DNA of 41,987 nt from an uncultured Collinsella sp. Lineage in GTDB: Bacteria > Actinomycetota > Coriobacteriia > Coriobacteriales > Coriobacteriaceae. Location of the stretch: positions 1 to 41,987 of the forward strand of contig UQWK01000010.1 of NCBI GenBank assembly GCA_900544725.1. The letters are read 5' to 3'. The position numbers and the translations under genes were made by a program. Positions 1 to 7,439 of this stretch are shown one piece after another. Every line of letters starts with the position of its first letter. Position 1 is the first letter of the stretch. The notes under the pieces are model-generated. The model made no database searches. It was not told the DNA's origin and saw nothing but the letters and a program-made list of their open reading frames with translations.

Positions 1-309
1 GGTCTTGGCGTCGCCGGCGAACATCCTGGAGGCCTGGTGCGCCGCTATGCCGGGCAGGCAGGCGACGTCGAGCCCGGCCCTCCTGGCCCTGGATATGGGC
101 AGGGCGCCGATGTTGCGGGCCTGGTCCACGACGACCAGGGTCCCCTCTCCGACCTGCGAGAACAGCCTGTCGAGCTCATGCTCGGAGTTCGCGACGGGGC
201 GGCTGACGGCGACCTCCCCGTCCCGGGTGAGTATGCAGGCCCAGTGGGAGGCCTTTCCGACGTCGAGCCCGAGGACGGCCCTCCTCGCGGGCGCTGCGTT
301 GTTGGCCAT
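1..309 (-). CDS. IS110-family transposase, N-terminal part (cut by window start)
   Basis: Reading the minus strand from an ATG at 309 gives about 103 residues of an IS110-type DEDD recombinase, cut off by the window edge. The N-terminus has the family's RuvC-like opening, VLGLDVGKASHWACI, with the first catalytic Asp in GLDVGK, followed by VVVDQ and DVACLPGIAAHQASRMF, typical of the region leading to the second acidic motif. A GGAGG ribosome site lies just ahead of the ATG. IS110 enzymes insert elements without terminal inverted repeats, using a structured RNA from the non-coding end. The C-terminal half (Transposase_20-type domain) lies outside the window, so whether the gene is intact cannot be seen. 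Confidence 0.85.
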   Translation of the reverse strand, partial: MANNAAPARRAVLGLDVGKASHWACILTRDGEVAVSRPVANSEHELDRLFSQVGEGTLVVVDQARNIGALPISRARRAGLDVACLPGIAAHQASRMFAGDAKT

Positions 310-339
310 GGTATCCTCCAATCGTCGGTCGATCGGAAG

Positions 340-560
340 CCGTTTCCCGCGACACCCACATTACCTGGCCGTGGCCGTCTTCCCTGAGGTCCGGCAGTTT
401 CCTATCAGTCGTCTGAAACGGCGACGCCCGCGTCGGCAACACCCCCCCCGGGGCCCTCTTCGGGGCAGGGGCAGACGGCCGTACGCGGGCGCTCGATCGG
501 CGGCCCTTTCGGGCTTGCTTGAATCGTATCCGACACCGGGGAAATGCATCAACGGGGTAT
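340..560 (-). ncRNA. candidate bridge-RNA region at the IS110 end
   Basis: Non-coding DNA directly upstream of the transposase start. Three short stem-loops are visible: CGACGC/GCGTCG near 422-435, a GGGGCCC/GGGGC stem around 450-470, and GCCC-TTTC-GGGC at 503-514. In IS110 elements such as IS621 the non-coding end upstream of the recombinase gene encodes the bridge RNA. Position and folding fit that, but no target- or donor-binding loops were identified, and the element end (somewhere about 560-610) is a guess. Confidence 0.25.
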
Positions 561-567
561 CGAATAG

Positions 568-1239
568 CTCATTTCTGACTGTAATGGGGAGAAGGGCGAA
601 CCCCGACTGCCCGGCAGGCTCCTCGAACTTCTAAATAAAAGTAGTGACTACGCGTTCGTCTCGTTTTGCACGAATATTCATGAGCTCTTGAGGGTCATAG
701 ACGAGGAGTACGACGGTGATTATGAGGACGTCGATCTCCGCTCCTTGCTAGCTCAAAGGCATCCGGACGATGCGGACTTGTTGAGTGTTTCATATACGGA
801 CGTAGTCTTGGTGTTCGATTGCGAACCGCAGGACGCGGGAAGGTCTGGGTCTGGGTAGTTCGACCCCGAATGGCTCCTGCGATTTGGCAAGGCTTTCTCT
901 AACAGCACGGATTCAGGAAAGCTCTTCCTCAACTATCCTATACTGGGGCCTTGGAAGGACTTCAAGTTCGTTGGCGATGAGGAATATCTTTCGAGTGTCG
1001 TTGAGGTTGATGATTTTGTTAAGCGGTCCTACAAAGCATCTGTGAACGAGAGGAGGACCCGATTTGATAGTCCTGAACAGGTGGGATCACTCGACATGGC
1101 TGGCATAATCGGAATAAACGTGGCGAAAATGCAGCACATCCTTCAAGGTCTTTCCTTCGAGGATTCGGTGCTTCACGAGCGAGTCCCTGTGCTGTCTGAC
1201 GCTTATTTTGAATGCTGGCTCTTTGATCTGCTCGTATAA
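568..1239 (+). pseudogene. remnant of a hypothetical, possibly defence-associated protein gene
   Basis: One reading frame runs from 568 to the TAA at 1237-1239, broken by a single in-frame TAG at 856-858 and lacking a plausible start. The translation looks like real protein: acidic segment DEEYDGDYEDVDLRSLL, then DVVLVFDCEPQD, then after the stop FDPEWLLRFGKAFSNSTDSG, KLFLNYPILGPWKDFK, and a charged C-terminus ending WLFDLLV. The hydrophobic strand ending in an acidic VFDxxPQD motif recalls TOPRIM/RloB-like proteins that accompany ATPases in phage-defence loci; that is a resemblance from memory, not a search result. The 5' end is lost next to the IS110 end, so the insertion probably truncated it. 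The TAG follows a short GGGTCT repeat. Confidence 0.5.
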
Positions 1240-1449
1240 CAAAACCGACAGTTAGCAGACAGCAGGAGAGTGTATATCTGTAATACGTGCTTGTTCTTCG
1301 CCCTTGAAAACTGGCCGAGTGCGGTGGACAAAATATGGCCCAAATGGTTGGAGTCTTGTAGTTCGTAAGGACGCGAACCAAAGAGACTGCATGCTGGGCT
1401 CTCTCCGTCCTTCTTTTGTGCAGCTTCGCAGTCCGCGTGCCCTCTCGCG

Positions 1450-1486
1450 TATACTGATAGCAACTGTGAACGCCCAACTCTGGAGG
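1450..1486 (+). promoter_or_regulatory. possible -10 box and ribosome site ahead of rmlA
   Basis: TATACT at 1450-1455 is a good -10 hexamer; the best -35 candidate, TTCGCA at 1425-1430, is weak and 19 bp away. GGAGG at 1482-1486 is the ribosome site for the ATG at 1495. The rest of 1240-1449 shows no gene or clear structure. Confidence 0.35.
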
Positions 1487-1494
1487 TCCAACCT

Positions 1495-2397
1495 ATGAAG
1501 GGCATCATCCTCGCCGGGGGGTCCGGCACGCGCTTGTACCCGCTCACGCTCGTCACCAGCAAGCAGCTGCTGCCGGTCTACGACAAGCCCATGATCTACT
1601 ACCCGCTGTCCACCCTCATGCTGGCGGGCATCCGGGACATCCTGGTCATCTCCACCCCTGCCGACCTGCCCAACTTCCAGCGTCTGCTGGGCGACGGCTC
1701 CCGCTTCGGCGTGAACCTCTCCTACGCCGAGCAGCCCTCTCCGGACGGCCTGGCGCAGGCCTTCATCATCGGCGAGGAGTTCATCGCCGGCGAGCCCTGC
1801 GCGCTCGTTCTGGGCGACAACATCTTCTACGGCAACGGCCTGTCGCGCCACCTCAAGCGCGCCGTCGAGGCCGCCGAGCGCGAGGGCGGCGCCACCGTCT
1901 TCGGCTACCACGTGGACGACCCCGAGCGCTTCGGCGTCGTGGAGTTCGATAAGGATTTCAACGCCGTCTCCATCGAGGAGAAGCCCGCCCACCCCAAGAG
2001 CTCCTACGCCGTCACGGGCCTGTACTTCTACGACGGCCGCGTGACCGAGATGGCCAAGAAGGTGGAGCCGAGTGCCCGCGGCGAGCTGGAGATCACCACC
2101 CTCAACCAGATGTACCTGGACGACGGGTCACTCTCCGTGGTGACCCTCGGCCGCGGCTACGCCTGGCTGGACACCGGCACCATGGAGTCCCTCTACGAGG
2201 CCTCCGAGTTCGTGCGCTCGGTGGAGCGCGCCCAGGACCTGCCCGTGTCCGTGCCCGAGGAGATCGCCTGGGAGAACGGCTGGATCGACACGCCCGCCCT
2301 CGAGGCGGCCGCCGAGGCCTACGGCAAGTCCGTCTACGGCGGGCACCTGAAGCAGGTCGCCGCCGGCGCCATCAACTCCAGGAACATCGACTACTAG
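1495..2397 (+). CDS. rmlA: glucose-1-phosphate thymidylyltransferase
   Basis: Cytoplasmic nucleotidyltransferase joining dTTP and glucose-1-phosphate to dTDP-glucose, the first step of dTDP-L-rhamnose synthesis. At 300 residues it is the normal size. The N-terminal signature GGSGTRLYPLTLVTSKQLLP (residues 7-26) binds the nucleotide, with KPMIYYPLSTLMLAGI next and LGDNIFYG near residue 105 carrying a metal-binding Asp; later EEKPAHPKSSYAVTGLYFYD and WLDTGTMESL are family hallmarks. It starts with ATG nine bases after GGAGG. rmlB follows after 27 bases and rmlC-rmlD comes next, so the whole pathway is encoded here and feeds the glycosyltransferases downstream. Confidence 0.96.
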   Translation: MKGIILAGGSGTRLYPLTLVTSKQLLPVYDKPMIYYPLSTLMLAGIRDILVISTPADLPNFQRLLGDGSRFGVNLSYAEQPSPDGLAQAFIIGEEFIAGEPCALVLGDNIFYGNGLSRHLKRAVEAAEREGGATVFGYHVDDPERFGVVEFDKDFNAVSIEEKPAHPKSSYAVTGLYFYDGRVTEMAKKVEPSARGELEITTLNQMYLDDGSLSVVTLGRGYAWLDTGTMESLYEASEFVRSVERAQDLPVSVPEEIAWENGWIDTPALEAAAEAYGKSVYGGHLKQVAAGAINSRNIDY

Positions 2398-2424
2398 GAA
2401 CACCAGGAATAGGGGAGTACCACC

Positions 2425-3444
2425 TTGTCCGAGAACTTCGAACCCAAGAACATCATCGTCACCGGCGGCTGCGGCTTCATCGGGTCCAACTTCGTGCACT
2501 ACGTGGTGAACAACCACCCGGAGGTCCACGTCACGGTGCTCGACAAGCTGACCTACGCCGGCAACCGCGAGAACATCGCGGGCCTGCCCGCCGACCGCGT
2601 TGAGCTCGTGGTGGGCGATATCTGCGACAGCGCCCTGCTCGACGAGCTCGTGCCCGGCCACGACGCGATCGTGCACTACGCGGCCGAGAGCCACAACGAC
2701 AACTCCATCGACGACCCCACGCCGTTCCTGCGCACCAACGTGGAGGGCACGTTCGCCCTGCTGCAGGCCGCGCGCAAGTTCGGCGTGCGCTACCACCACG
2801 TCTCCACCGACGAGGTCTACGGCGACCTCGCGCTGGACGACCCGGCGCGCTTCACCGAGGAGACCCCGTACCGCCCCAGCTCCCCCTACAGCTCCACCAA
2901 GGCGGCCTCCGACCACCTGGTGCGCGCCTGGCACCGCACCTTCGGCGTGAGGGCCACCATCTCCAACTGCTCCAACAACTACGGTCCCTACCAGCACGTG
3001 GAAAAGTTCATCCCGCGCCAGATCACCAACATCCTGGACGGCGCGCGCCCCAAGCTCTACGGCGACGGCCGCAACGTGCGCGACTGGATCCACACCGATG
3101 ACCACTCGAGCGCCGTGTGGACCATCCTCACAAAGGGCGAGATGGGGGAGACCTACCTCATCGGAGCCGACGGCGAGAAGTCCAACATCGACGTGCTGCG
3201 CGCGATACTTACGCGCATGGGCAAGGCTGAGGACGATTTCGACTGGGTGCGCGACCGACCCGGCCACGACCGCCGCTACGCCATCGACTCCACCAAGCTC
3301 CGCCGCGAGCTGGGCTGGGAGCCCAGGCATACGGACTTCTCCGAGGGCCTGGACCAGACCATCGCCTGGTACACCGAGAACCGCGCCTGGTGGGAGCCCG
3401 TCAAGGCCGCTACCGAGGCCCGCTACAAGGCCCAGGGGCAGTAA
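2425..3444 (+). CDS. rmlB: dTDP-glucose 4,6-dehydratase
   Basis: NAD-dependent extended short-chain dehydrogenase of 339 residues; it turns dTDP-glucose into dTDP-4-keto-6-deoxyglucose. The Rossmann motif GGCGFIGSNF lies at about residues 14-23, STDEVYGD at about 127-134 carries the active-site Asp-Glu pair, and SPYSSTKAASDH holds the catalytic YxxxK. NNYGPYQHVEKFIP and GDGRNVRDWIHTDDH are further family signatures. The start is TTG at 2425, chosen because AGGGGAG sits eight bases ahead and the sequence begins directly before the Rossmann strand. It follows rmlA by 27 bases and is separated from rmlC-rmlD by 162 bases with two large perfect hairpins. Confidence 0.96.
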   Translation: MSENFEPKNIIVTGGCGFIGSNFVHYVVNNHPEVHVTVLDKLTYAGNRENIAGLPADRVELVVGDICDSALLDELVPGHDAIVHYAAESHNDNSIDDPTPFLRTNVEGTFALLQAARKFGVRYHHVSTDEVYGDLALDDPARFTEETPYRPSSPYSSTKAASDHLVRAWHRTFGVRATISNCSNNYGPYQHVEKFIPRQITNILDGARPKLYGDGRNVRDWIHTDDHSSAVWTILTKGEMGETYLIGADGEKSNIDVLRAILTRMGKAEDDFDWVRDRPGHDRRYAIDSTKLRRELGWEPRHTDFSEGLDQTIAWYTENRAWWEPVKAATEARYKAQGQ

Positions 3445-3460
3445 GTTACCACTAATCGAG

Positions 3461-3491
3461 GGCGCCGTCGCGAACTGATCGCGACGGCGCC
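3461..3491 (+). repeat. perfect 12-bp hairpin downstream of rmlB
   Basis: GGCGCCGTCGCG (3461-3472), loop AACTGAT, then the exact reverse complement CGCGACGGCGCC (3480-3491). No T-run follows, so it is not a standard intrinsic terminator; it may stabilise the rmlAB mRNA 3' end or cause pausing. Confidence 0.7.
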
Positions 3492-3512
3492 CGTGCACGC
3501 GAGACGTCTTCT

Positions 3513-3582
3513 CGGCCCGTGCGCGGCGCGCTTCCTTACGGACATGGGGATGATCCCGGGGGAGCGCGCCGCGCACGGGCCG
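3513..3582 (+). promoter_or_regulatory. perfect 20-bp hairpin just upstream of rmlC-rmlD
   Basis: The 20-base arm at 3513-3532 is the exact reverse complement of 3563-3582, with a 30-base loop. It ends only about eight bases before the GGAAAGGA ribosome site of the fused gene at 3607. Such a stable structure in the mRNA leader could tune expression of rmlC-rmlD relative to rmlA and rmlB; that role is inference. Confidence 0.6.
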
Positions 3583-3606
3583 GGACTTTGGAAAGGAACG
3601 GACCTC

Positions 3607-5094
3607 ATGGCAGAATTCGACTTCGAGAAGCAGCTCACCGTCACGGAGACCGGCATCCCCGGGCTCAAGGTGGTGGAGCTCTCCGTCCACGGAGACAACC
3701 GCGGCTGGTTCAAGGAGAACTGGCAGCGCGAGAAGATGGTGGCGGCGGGCATCCCCGACCTGCGCTTCGTGCAGAACAACATCTCCTTCAACGACAACAA
3801 GGGCGTCACGCGCGGTATCCACGCCGAGCCCTGGGACAAGTTCATCTCCGTGGCCACGGGCTCGGTCTTCGGCGCGTGGGTGGACCTGCGCCCCGGCGCG
3901 GGCTTCGGCAAGGTCTTTACCTGCACGCTCGACCCCTCGCGTGCCATCTTCGTGCCGCGCGGCGTGGGCAACTCCTACCAGGCCCTGGAGGACGGCACCG
4001 CCTACACCTACCTGGTGGACGCCCACTGGTCCCTTGAGCTCAAGAAGACCTACACCTTCGTGAACCTGGCCGACCCTGAGCTCGCCATCCAGTGGCCCAT
4101 CCCGCTGGAGGAGTGCGAGCTCTCCGAGGCCGACAGGGCGCACCCGATGCTCGCCGACGCCCTGCCCATGGCCCCGCGCCGCACGCTCGTGACCGGTTGC
4201 AACGGCCAGCTGGGCCGTGCCGTGCGCGCCATGGCTGAGGAGCGCGGCCTCGCCGGCAGCTTCGATTACTGCGACATCGACACCTTCGACATGTCCGATC
4301 CGGCGGCCTACGGCAAGTACGACTGGTCGCTCTACGGCACCGTGATCAACTGCGGCGCCTACACGGCGGTGGACAGGGCCGAGACGCCCGAGGGCCGCAA
4401 GGTCTGCTGGGCCGCAAACGCCACGGGGCCGGCCCTGCTCGCCCGCACCTGCGCCGAGCACGGCATCAAGCTGGTGCACGTGAGCTCGGACTACGTGTTC
4501 GACGGCACGGCCGAGCTGCACACCGAGGACGAGGCGCTCTCGCCGCTCTCCGTGTACGGCCAGTCCAAGGCCGCCGGCGACCTCGCGGTGGAGGGGTGCC
4601 CCGCGCACTACATCCTGCGCTCCAGCTGGGTCATCGGCCGCGGCCACAACTTCGTGAAGACCATGCGCGCGCTGTCCGACCGCTGCGCGAACGCGGACGA
4701 CGCCCTGGAGCGGGTCACCGTGGTGGACGACCAGGTGGGCCGCCTCACCTTCACCGAGACCATGGCGGGAGCAATCTTCCACCTGCTCGGCTACCGCGAG
4801 GGCGACATGGAGCCGACGGCCCCCGCGCCCTATGGCCTGTACAACTGCACCAACTCGGGCGAGCCCGCCAGCTGGGCCAAGATCGCCGCGATGGTGTTCG
4901 AGCGCGCCAACGGCAACGGCGGCAAGGTGGTGCCGGTCTCCACGGCCGACTACTACGCCAACGCTGCCGGCCCCATCGCTCCGCGCCCGGAGCACTCCGC
5001 GCTGGAACTCGCCAAGCTAGAGGACACCGGCTTCAAGCCCACGGATTGGTACGCCGAGCTCGAGGCGTACATGGGCGAGCTGCTGGCTGAATAG
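3607..5094 (+). CDS. rmlCD: fused dTDP-4-dehydrorhamnose 3,5-epimerase / dTDP-4-dehydrorhamnose reductase
   Basis: A 495-residue bifunctional protein finishing dTDP-L-rhamnose. Residues 1 to about 185 form an RmlC cupin: DNRGWFKENWQREK, GVTRGIHAEPWDK with the catalytic His, and RAIFVPRGVGNSYQALED. Residues from about 190 are an RmlD reductase of the SDR type: TLVTGCNGQLGRAV is the NADPH-binding loop, HVSSDYVFDG and VYGQSKAAGD hold the active site with YxxxK, and SSWVIGRGHNFVKTM follows. The frame is open further upstream to 3493, but the ATG at 3607 with GGAAAGGA ahead fits a normal RmlC N-terminus; the earlier stretch lies within hairpin DNA. Fused RmlC-RmlD proteins are known from other actinobacteria such as Bifidobacterium. 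A strong terminator follows. Confidence 0.94.
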   Translation: MAEFDFEKQLTVTETGIPGLKVVELSVHGDNRGWFKENWQREKMVAAGIPDLRFVQNNISFNDNKGVTRGIHAEPWDKFISVATGSVFGAWVDLRPGAGFGKVFTCTLDPSRAIFVPRGVGNSYQALEDGTAYTYLVDAHWSLELKKTYTFVNLADPELAIQWPIPLEECELSEADRAHPMLADALPMAPRRTLVTGCNGQLGRAVRAMAEERGLAGSFDYCDIDTFDMSDPAAYGKYDWSLYGTVINCGAYTAVDRAETPEGRKVCWAANATGPALLARTCAEHGIKLVHVSSDYVFDGTAELHTEDEALSPLSVYGQSKAAGDLAVEGCPAHYILRSSWVIGRGHNFVKTMRALSDRCANADDALERVTVVDDQVGRLTFTETMAGAIFHLLGYREGDMEPTAPAPYGLYNCTNSGEPASWAKIAAMVFERANGNGGKVVPVSTADYYANAAGPIAPRPEHSALELAKLEDTGFKPTDWYAELEAYMGELLAE

Positions 5095-5162
5095 CCAATA
5101 CCTGCACGTCCACTTAACTAGGTTCAGTTGACGTGGGCCAAGATAATCGCTGCGTGTTGAAT

Positions 5163-5194
5163 GGAGCCCATTTCGGTGGGCTCCTTTCTTTTTT
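5163..5194 (+). terminator. intrinsic terminator after rmlC-rmlD
   Basis: GGAGCCCA, loop TTTCGG, TGGGCTCC, then TTTCTTTTTT. This ends the rhamnose operon just before the convergent minus-strand glycosyltransferase gene. Confidence 0.9.
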
Positions 5195-5252
5195 ATGTCT
5201 GCTATTTCCGCCAAGTCAATCGACGAGTCCGCGGCATCGCCGTGCCGCGCAT

Positions 5253-7244
5253 CTATCCCAAGATGCGATGCTTGATACTCGAAAGAACCCCTCGGATGTA
5301 GATCCGTTTGGCCTCGGCATCATCATCTCGCTCGATATCGAGGCGCGGATAGCCGCTCGTGTACTCTACGTTTGGATTCGCGAGTACGTCTTTGCGCATG
5401 GTGGGGAACCGCAGCCAGAGCTCGGCAAGGCCCGTGGCGCTTCCGTAGATAGCGTTGAGGTTTGCGGCTGCTACGTAGGCGCTGCCGTGGGTGGTGGCGC
5501 GCGCATGAGGGGTGCCGAGGACGAGCTTGTCTTGCTGGCGCAGGAGGAACGAGAGCTCCATTACCTCGGTTTGGAGGTTCCCGTATTCGTGGAGTCGATC
5601 GATCAAGGCTTCGAGGTCGCTGCGCCGGATCATGAAGAGGTCGGAGCTTGCGGCCGAGAAGTTGCACGTTGCCTCTGCAAGACCGTTGTAACCGCCGCCC
5701 ATGTTGTCCGTGAAGTTGCGGTTGGGGGCAACGGGGGTTCCGTCCGCGAGGGGCACGGTGCCCGCTTGTGCGATGAGGCCATCGGGGTAGAAGAGCTTGG
5801 GCGAGACGATGCCTACCTCGGCTCGGCAGAAGTAGGAAGCCGTGGTTACGATGCAGTTCTCATCGTCGAACTCAATCTTGTCGGTTGCGAAGAGGATGAG
5901 GTCCGTGTCTAGAGTTTCGAGCGCCTCTCGTGCTGTCGCTTTGAGGCTTGTAGGGATGAGGATGATGCTCGTGCTCGAGATGCCGTGTGCGCTGCTTATA
6001 GATTCGAGCAAGCACGCAGTGTCTTGCGTGCTGTTGCTCATAACGGCTAAGCCGATCTTCGGAGCGGGTGAGGCATTCTTGTAGTCCACGTGATACACGC
6101 ATGAGTTGCTGGTCTCCTCAACATGCGTCTCGATTCCTCGGCGCGAGAAGTGATTCTCCAACGCTGTGGCTCCGGCAAGAACGGCGTAGGGCTTGGACTC
6201 CATGACGCCGCCGTTGGTGGAGCCAGCGTGCACGCGCCAGTGGTAGAGGACCTCGGGGATGTGGCAGATGCAGCGAGCGTGCTCTACGGCTTTGAGGGAA
6301 AGATCGTAGTCCTGCGCACCGGAGACCTCGTTGGGCGACAGCTCCACGCGGTCGAGGATGTAGCGGCTCACCATGAGCATGTGCACCATGTAGTTGTGCG
6401 AGTAGAGCAGATCGCGGTTGAAGTCGGGCTTGAAACGCGGGGCGTAGCCGGCGGAGTCATCTTCCTCGAAGTTGTCCTCGTCGCAGTAGAAGAGATCCGC
6501 GTCGGGATGTTCAGCCGCGAACGCCATGTAGCGCTCGAGCACGTAGGGGGAGAGCGTGTCGTCGTGGTCGGCAAAGGCCACATAGTCGCCCGTGGCGGCG
6601 CGAATGCCTATGTTGGTATTGCCGGCGATGCCTAAGTTCTCGGGGAAGTCAATGGTCTTGATGCGCGGGTCCGCGTAGGTGGTCAGTACTTCCTGCATGC
6701 CCTCGTTGTCCGGGCTCGCGTTTACCAGCACGAGCTCCCAGATCGTATAGGTCTGCGCGAGCACCGAGTCGATCATGTCGCGCAGGTAGGGCAGCGGCGT
6801 GTTGTACAGCGGGCAGATGATGCTCACGAGCGGGTGGAAGTCTGCGGGAATGGAGCCTTCCGGCAGGGGCTGGGGCTTGGGATAGCTCGCGTACGCGCCG
6901 TCGATGCTGGGATTCACCATGTCGAGGTCGCGGCGGATGCGCATGCGCTCGCGGCGAAGCCCCGTCATGGTGTCGAGCGCGCGGTCCTGATAGGCGAGGG
7001 TGAAGTTGGCGGCGGATCCATCGACCTTGATGGAGAGGACGGGGTTGGCTCCTTTGGCCTGGGGCTCCAGGATGAAGAATTCCGCATGCGCGCCGAGGGG
7101 CGTGCCGTTCTTGGCAGTAAGGGCAAAGTCCGCGGGATCGGGCAGCGTGTTTCCGCAGCCCTTCAGCTCTGCTCGGTAGACTACCCGGCCTCCATCGGCC
7201 TCGAGTACTTGGGCGATGGTTGCGGTGATGGACGAAGCGATCAT
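5253..7244 (-). CDS. two-domain family 2 glycosyltransferase
   Basis: A 663-residue cytoplasmic glycosyltransferase. After an N-terminal region of about 135 residues comes a full GT2 GT-A domain: LVSIICPLYNTPLPYLRDMI at its start, WELVLVNASPDNEGMQEVL, ENLGIAGNTNIGI, then VAFADHDDTLSPY with the DxD-type metal site, and the acceptor-side YCDEDNFEEDD. The C-terminal third (from about residue 395) looks like a second, degenerate GT-A fold: GIVSPKLFYPDGLIAQAGTV and FSAASSDLFMIRRSDLEAL, without a clear DxD. Such two-domain enzymes occur in rhamnan and O-antigen loci, so a rhamnosyltransferase role is plausible next to the rml genes but not shown. It is the only minus-strand gene inside the locus core; its ATG has only a weak ribosome site. 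Confidence 0.85.
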   Translation of the reverse strand: MIASSITATIAQVLEADGGRVVYRAELKGCGNTLPDPADFALTAKNGTPLGAHAEFFILEPQAKGANPVLSIKVDGSAANFTLAYQDRALDTMTGLRRERMRIRRDLDMVNPSIDGAYASYPKPQPLPEGSIPADFHPLVSIICPLYNTPLPYLRDMIDSVLAQTYTIWELVLVNASPDNEGMQEVLTTYADPRIKTIDFPENLGIAGNTNIGIRAATGDYVAFADHDDTLSPYVLERYMAFAAEHPDADLFYCDEDNFEEDDSAGYAPRFKPDFNRDLLYSHNYMVHMLMVSRYILDRVELSPNEVSGAQDYDLSLKAVEHARCICHIPEVLYHWRVHAGSTNGGVMESKPYAVLAGATALENHFSRRGIETHVEETSNSCVYHVDYKNASPAPKIGLAVMSNSTQDTACLLESISSAHGISSTSIILIPTSLKATAREALETLDTDLILFATDKIEFDDENCIVTTASYFCRAEVGIVSPKLFYPDGLIAQAGTVPLADGTPVAPNRNFTDNMGGGYNGLAEATCNFSAASSDLFMIRRSDLEALIDRLHEYGNLQTEVMELSFLLRQQDKLVLGTPHARATTHGSAYVAAANLNAIYGSATGLAELWLRFPTMRKDVLANPNVEYTSGYPRLDIERDDDAEAKRIYIRGVLSSIKHRILG

Positions 7245-7439
7245 GTGGATATCCGATCTGCAAGCGTGCTAGAAGCGCCGGGGCTACGGTGTGCGCCCGC
7301 GACGAGAGGTTTGGTGATTCGGGTCAAATGATAGCAAAGGGGAGCGCGCGCGGGGCTTCCTTGGTATCCTTGTTCAGATACGAATGCGGCGGCGTTCCTT
7401 GGTGCGCCCAACCGCCATGTCCCCGAAAGGTCGTTCTGC
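7245..7439. promoter_or_regulatory. divergent intergenic region between two glycosyltransferase genes
   Basis: These 195 bases separate divergent genes and must hold promoters for both. GGTATC (7363-7368) and GATACG (7378-7382 region) form a short inverted repeat, and GAAAGG ahead of 7440 is the ribosome site of the right gene. No convincing -35/-10 pair is seen. Confidence 0.3.

Noticed and set aside
3461..3491. Intrinsic terminator between rmlB and rmlC-rmlD
   Set aside because: Perfect stem but no T-run on either side; listed as a hairpin instead.
2128..4995. Very long minus-strand open frame (955 codons) across rmlA-rmlC-rmlD
   Set aside because: It is antisense to three clear enzymes, has Val/Gly/Ala/His-rich low-complexity translation and no family features. 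High GC at third positions opens such frames.
5133..5912. Plus-strand open frame of 259 codons
   Set aside because: Antisense to the C-terminal part of the two-domain GT2 gene, and it runs through the rml terminator.
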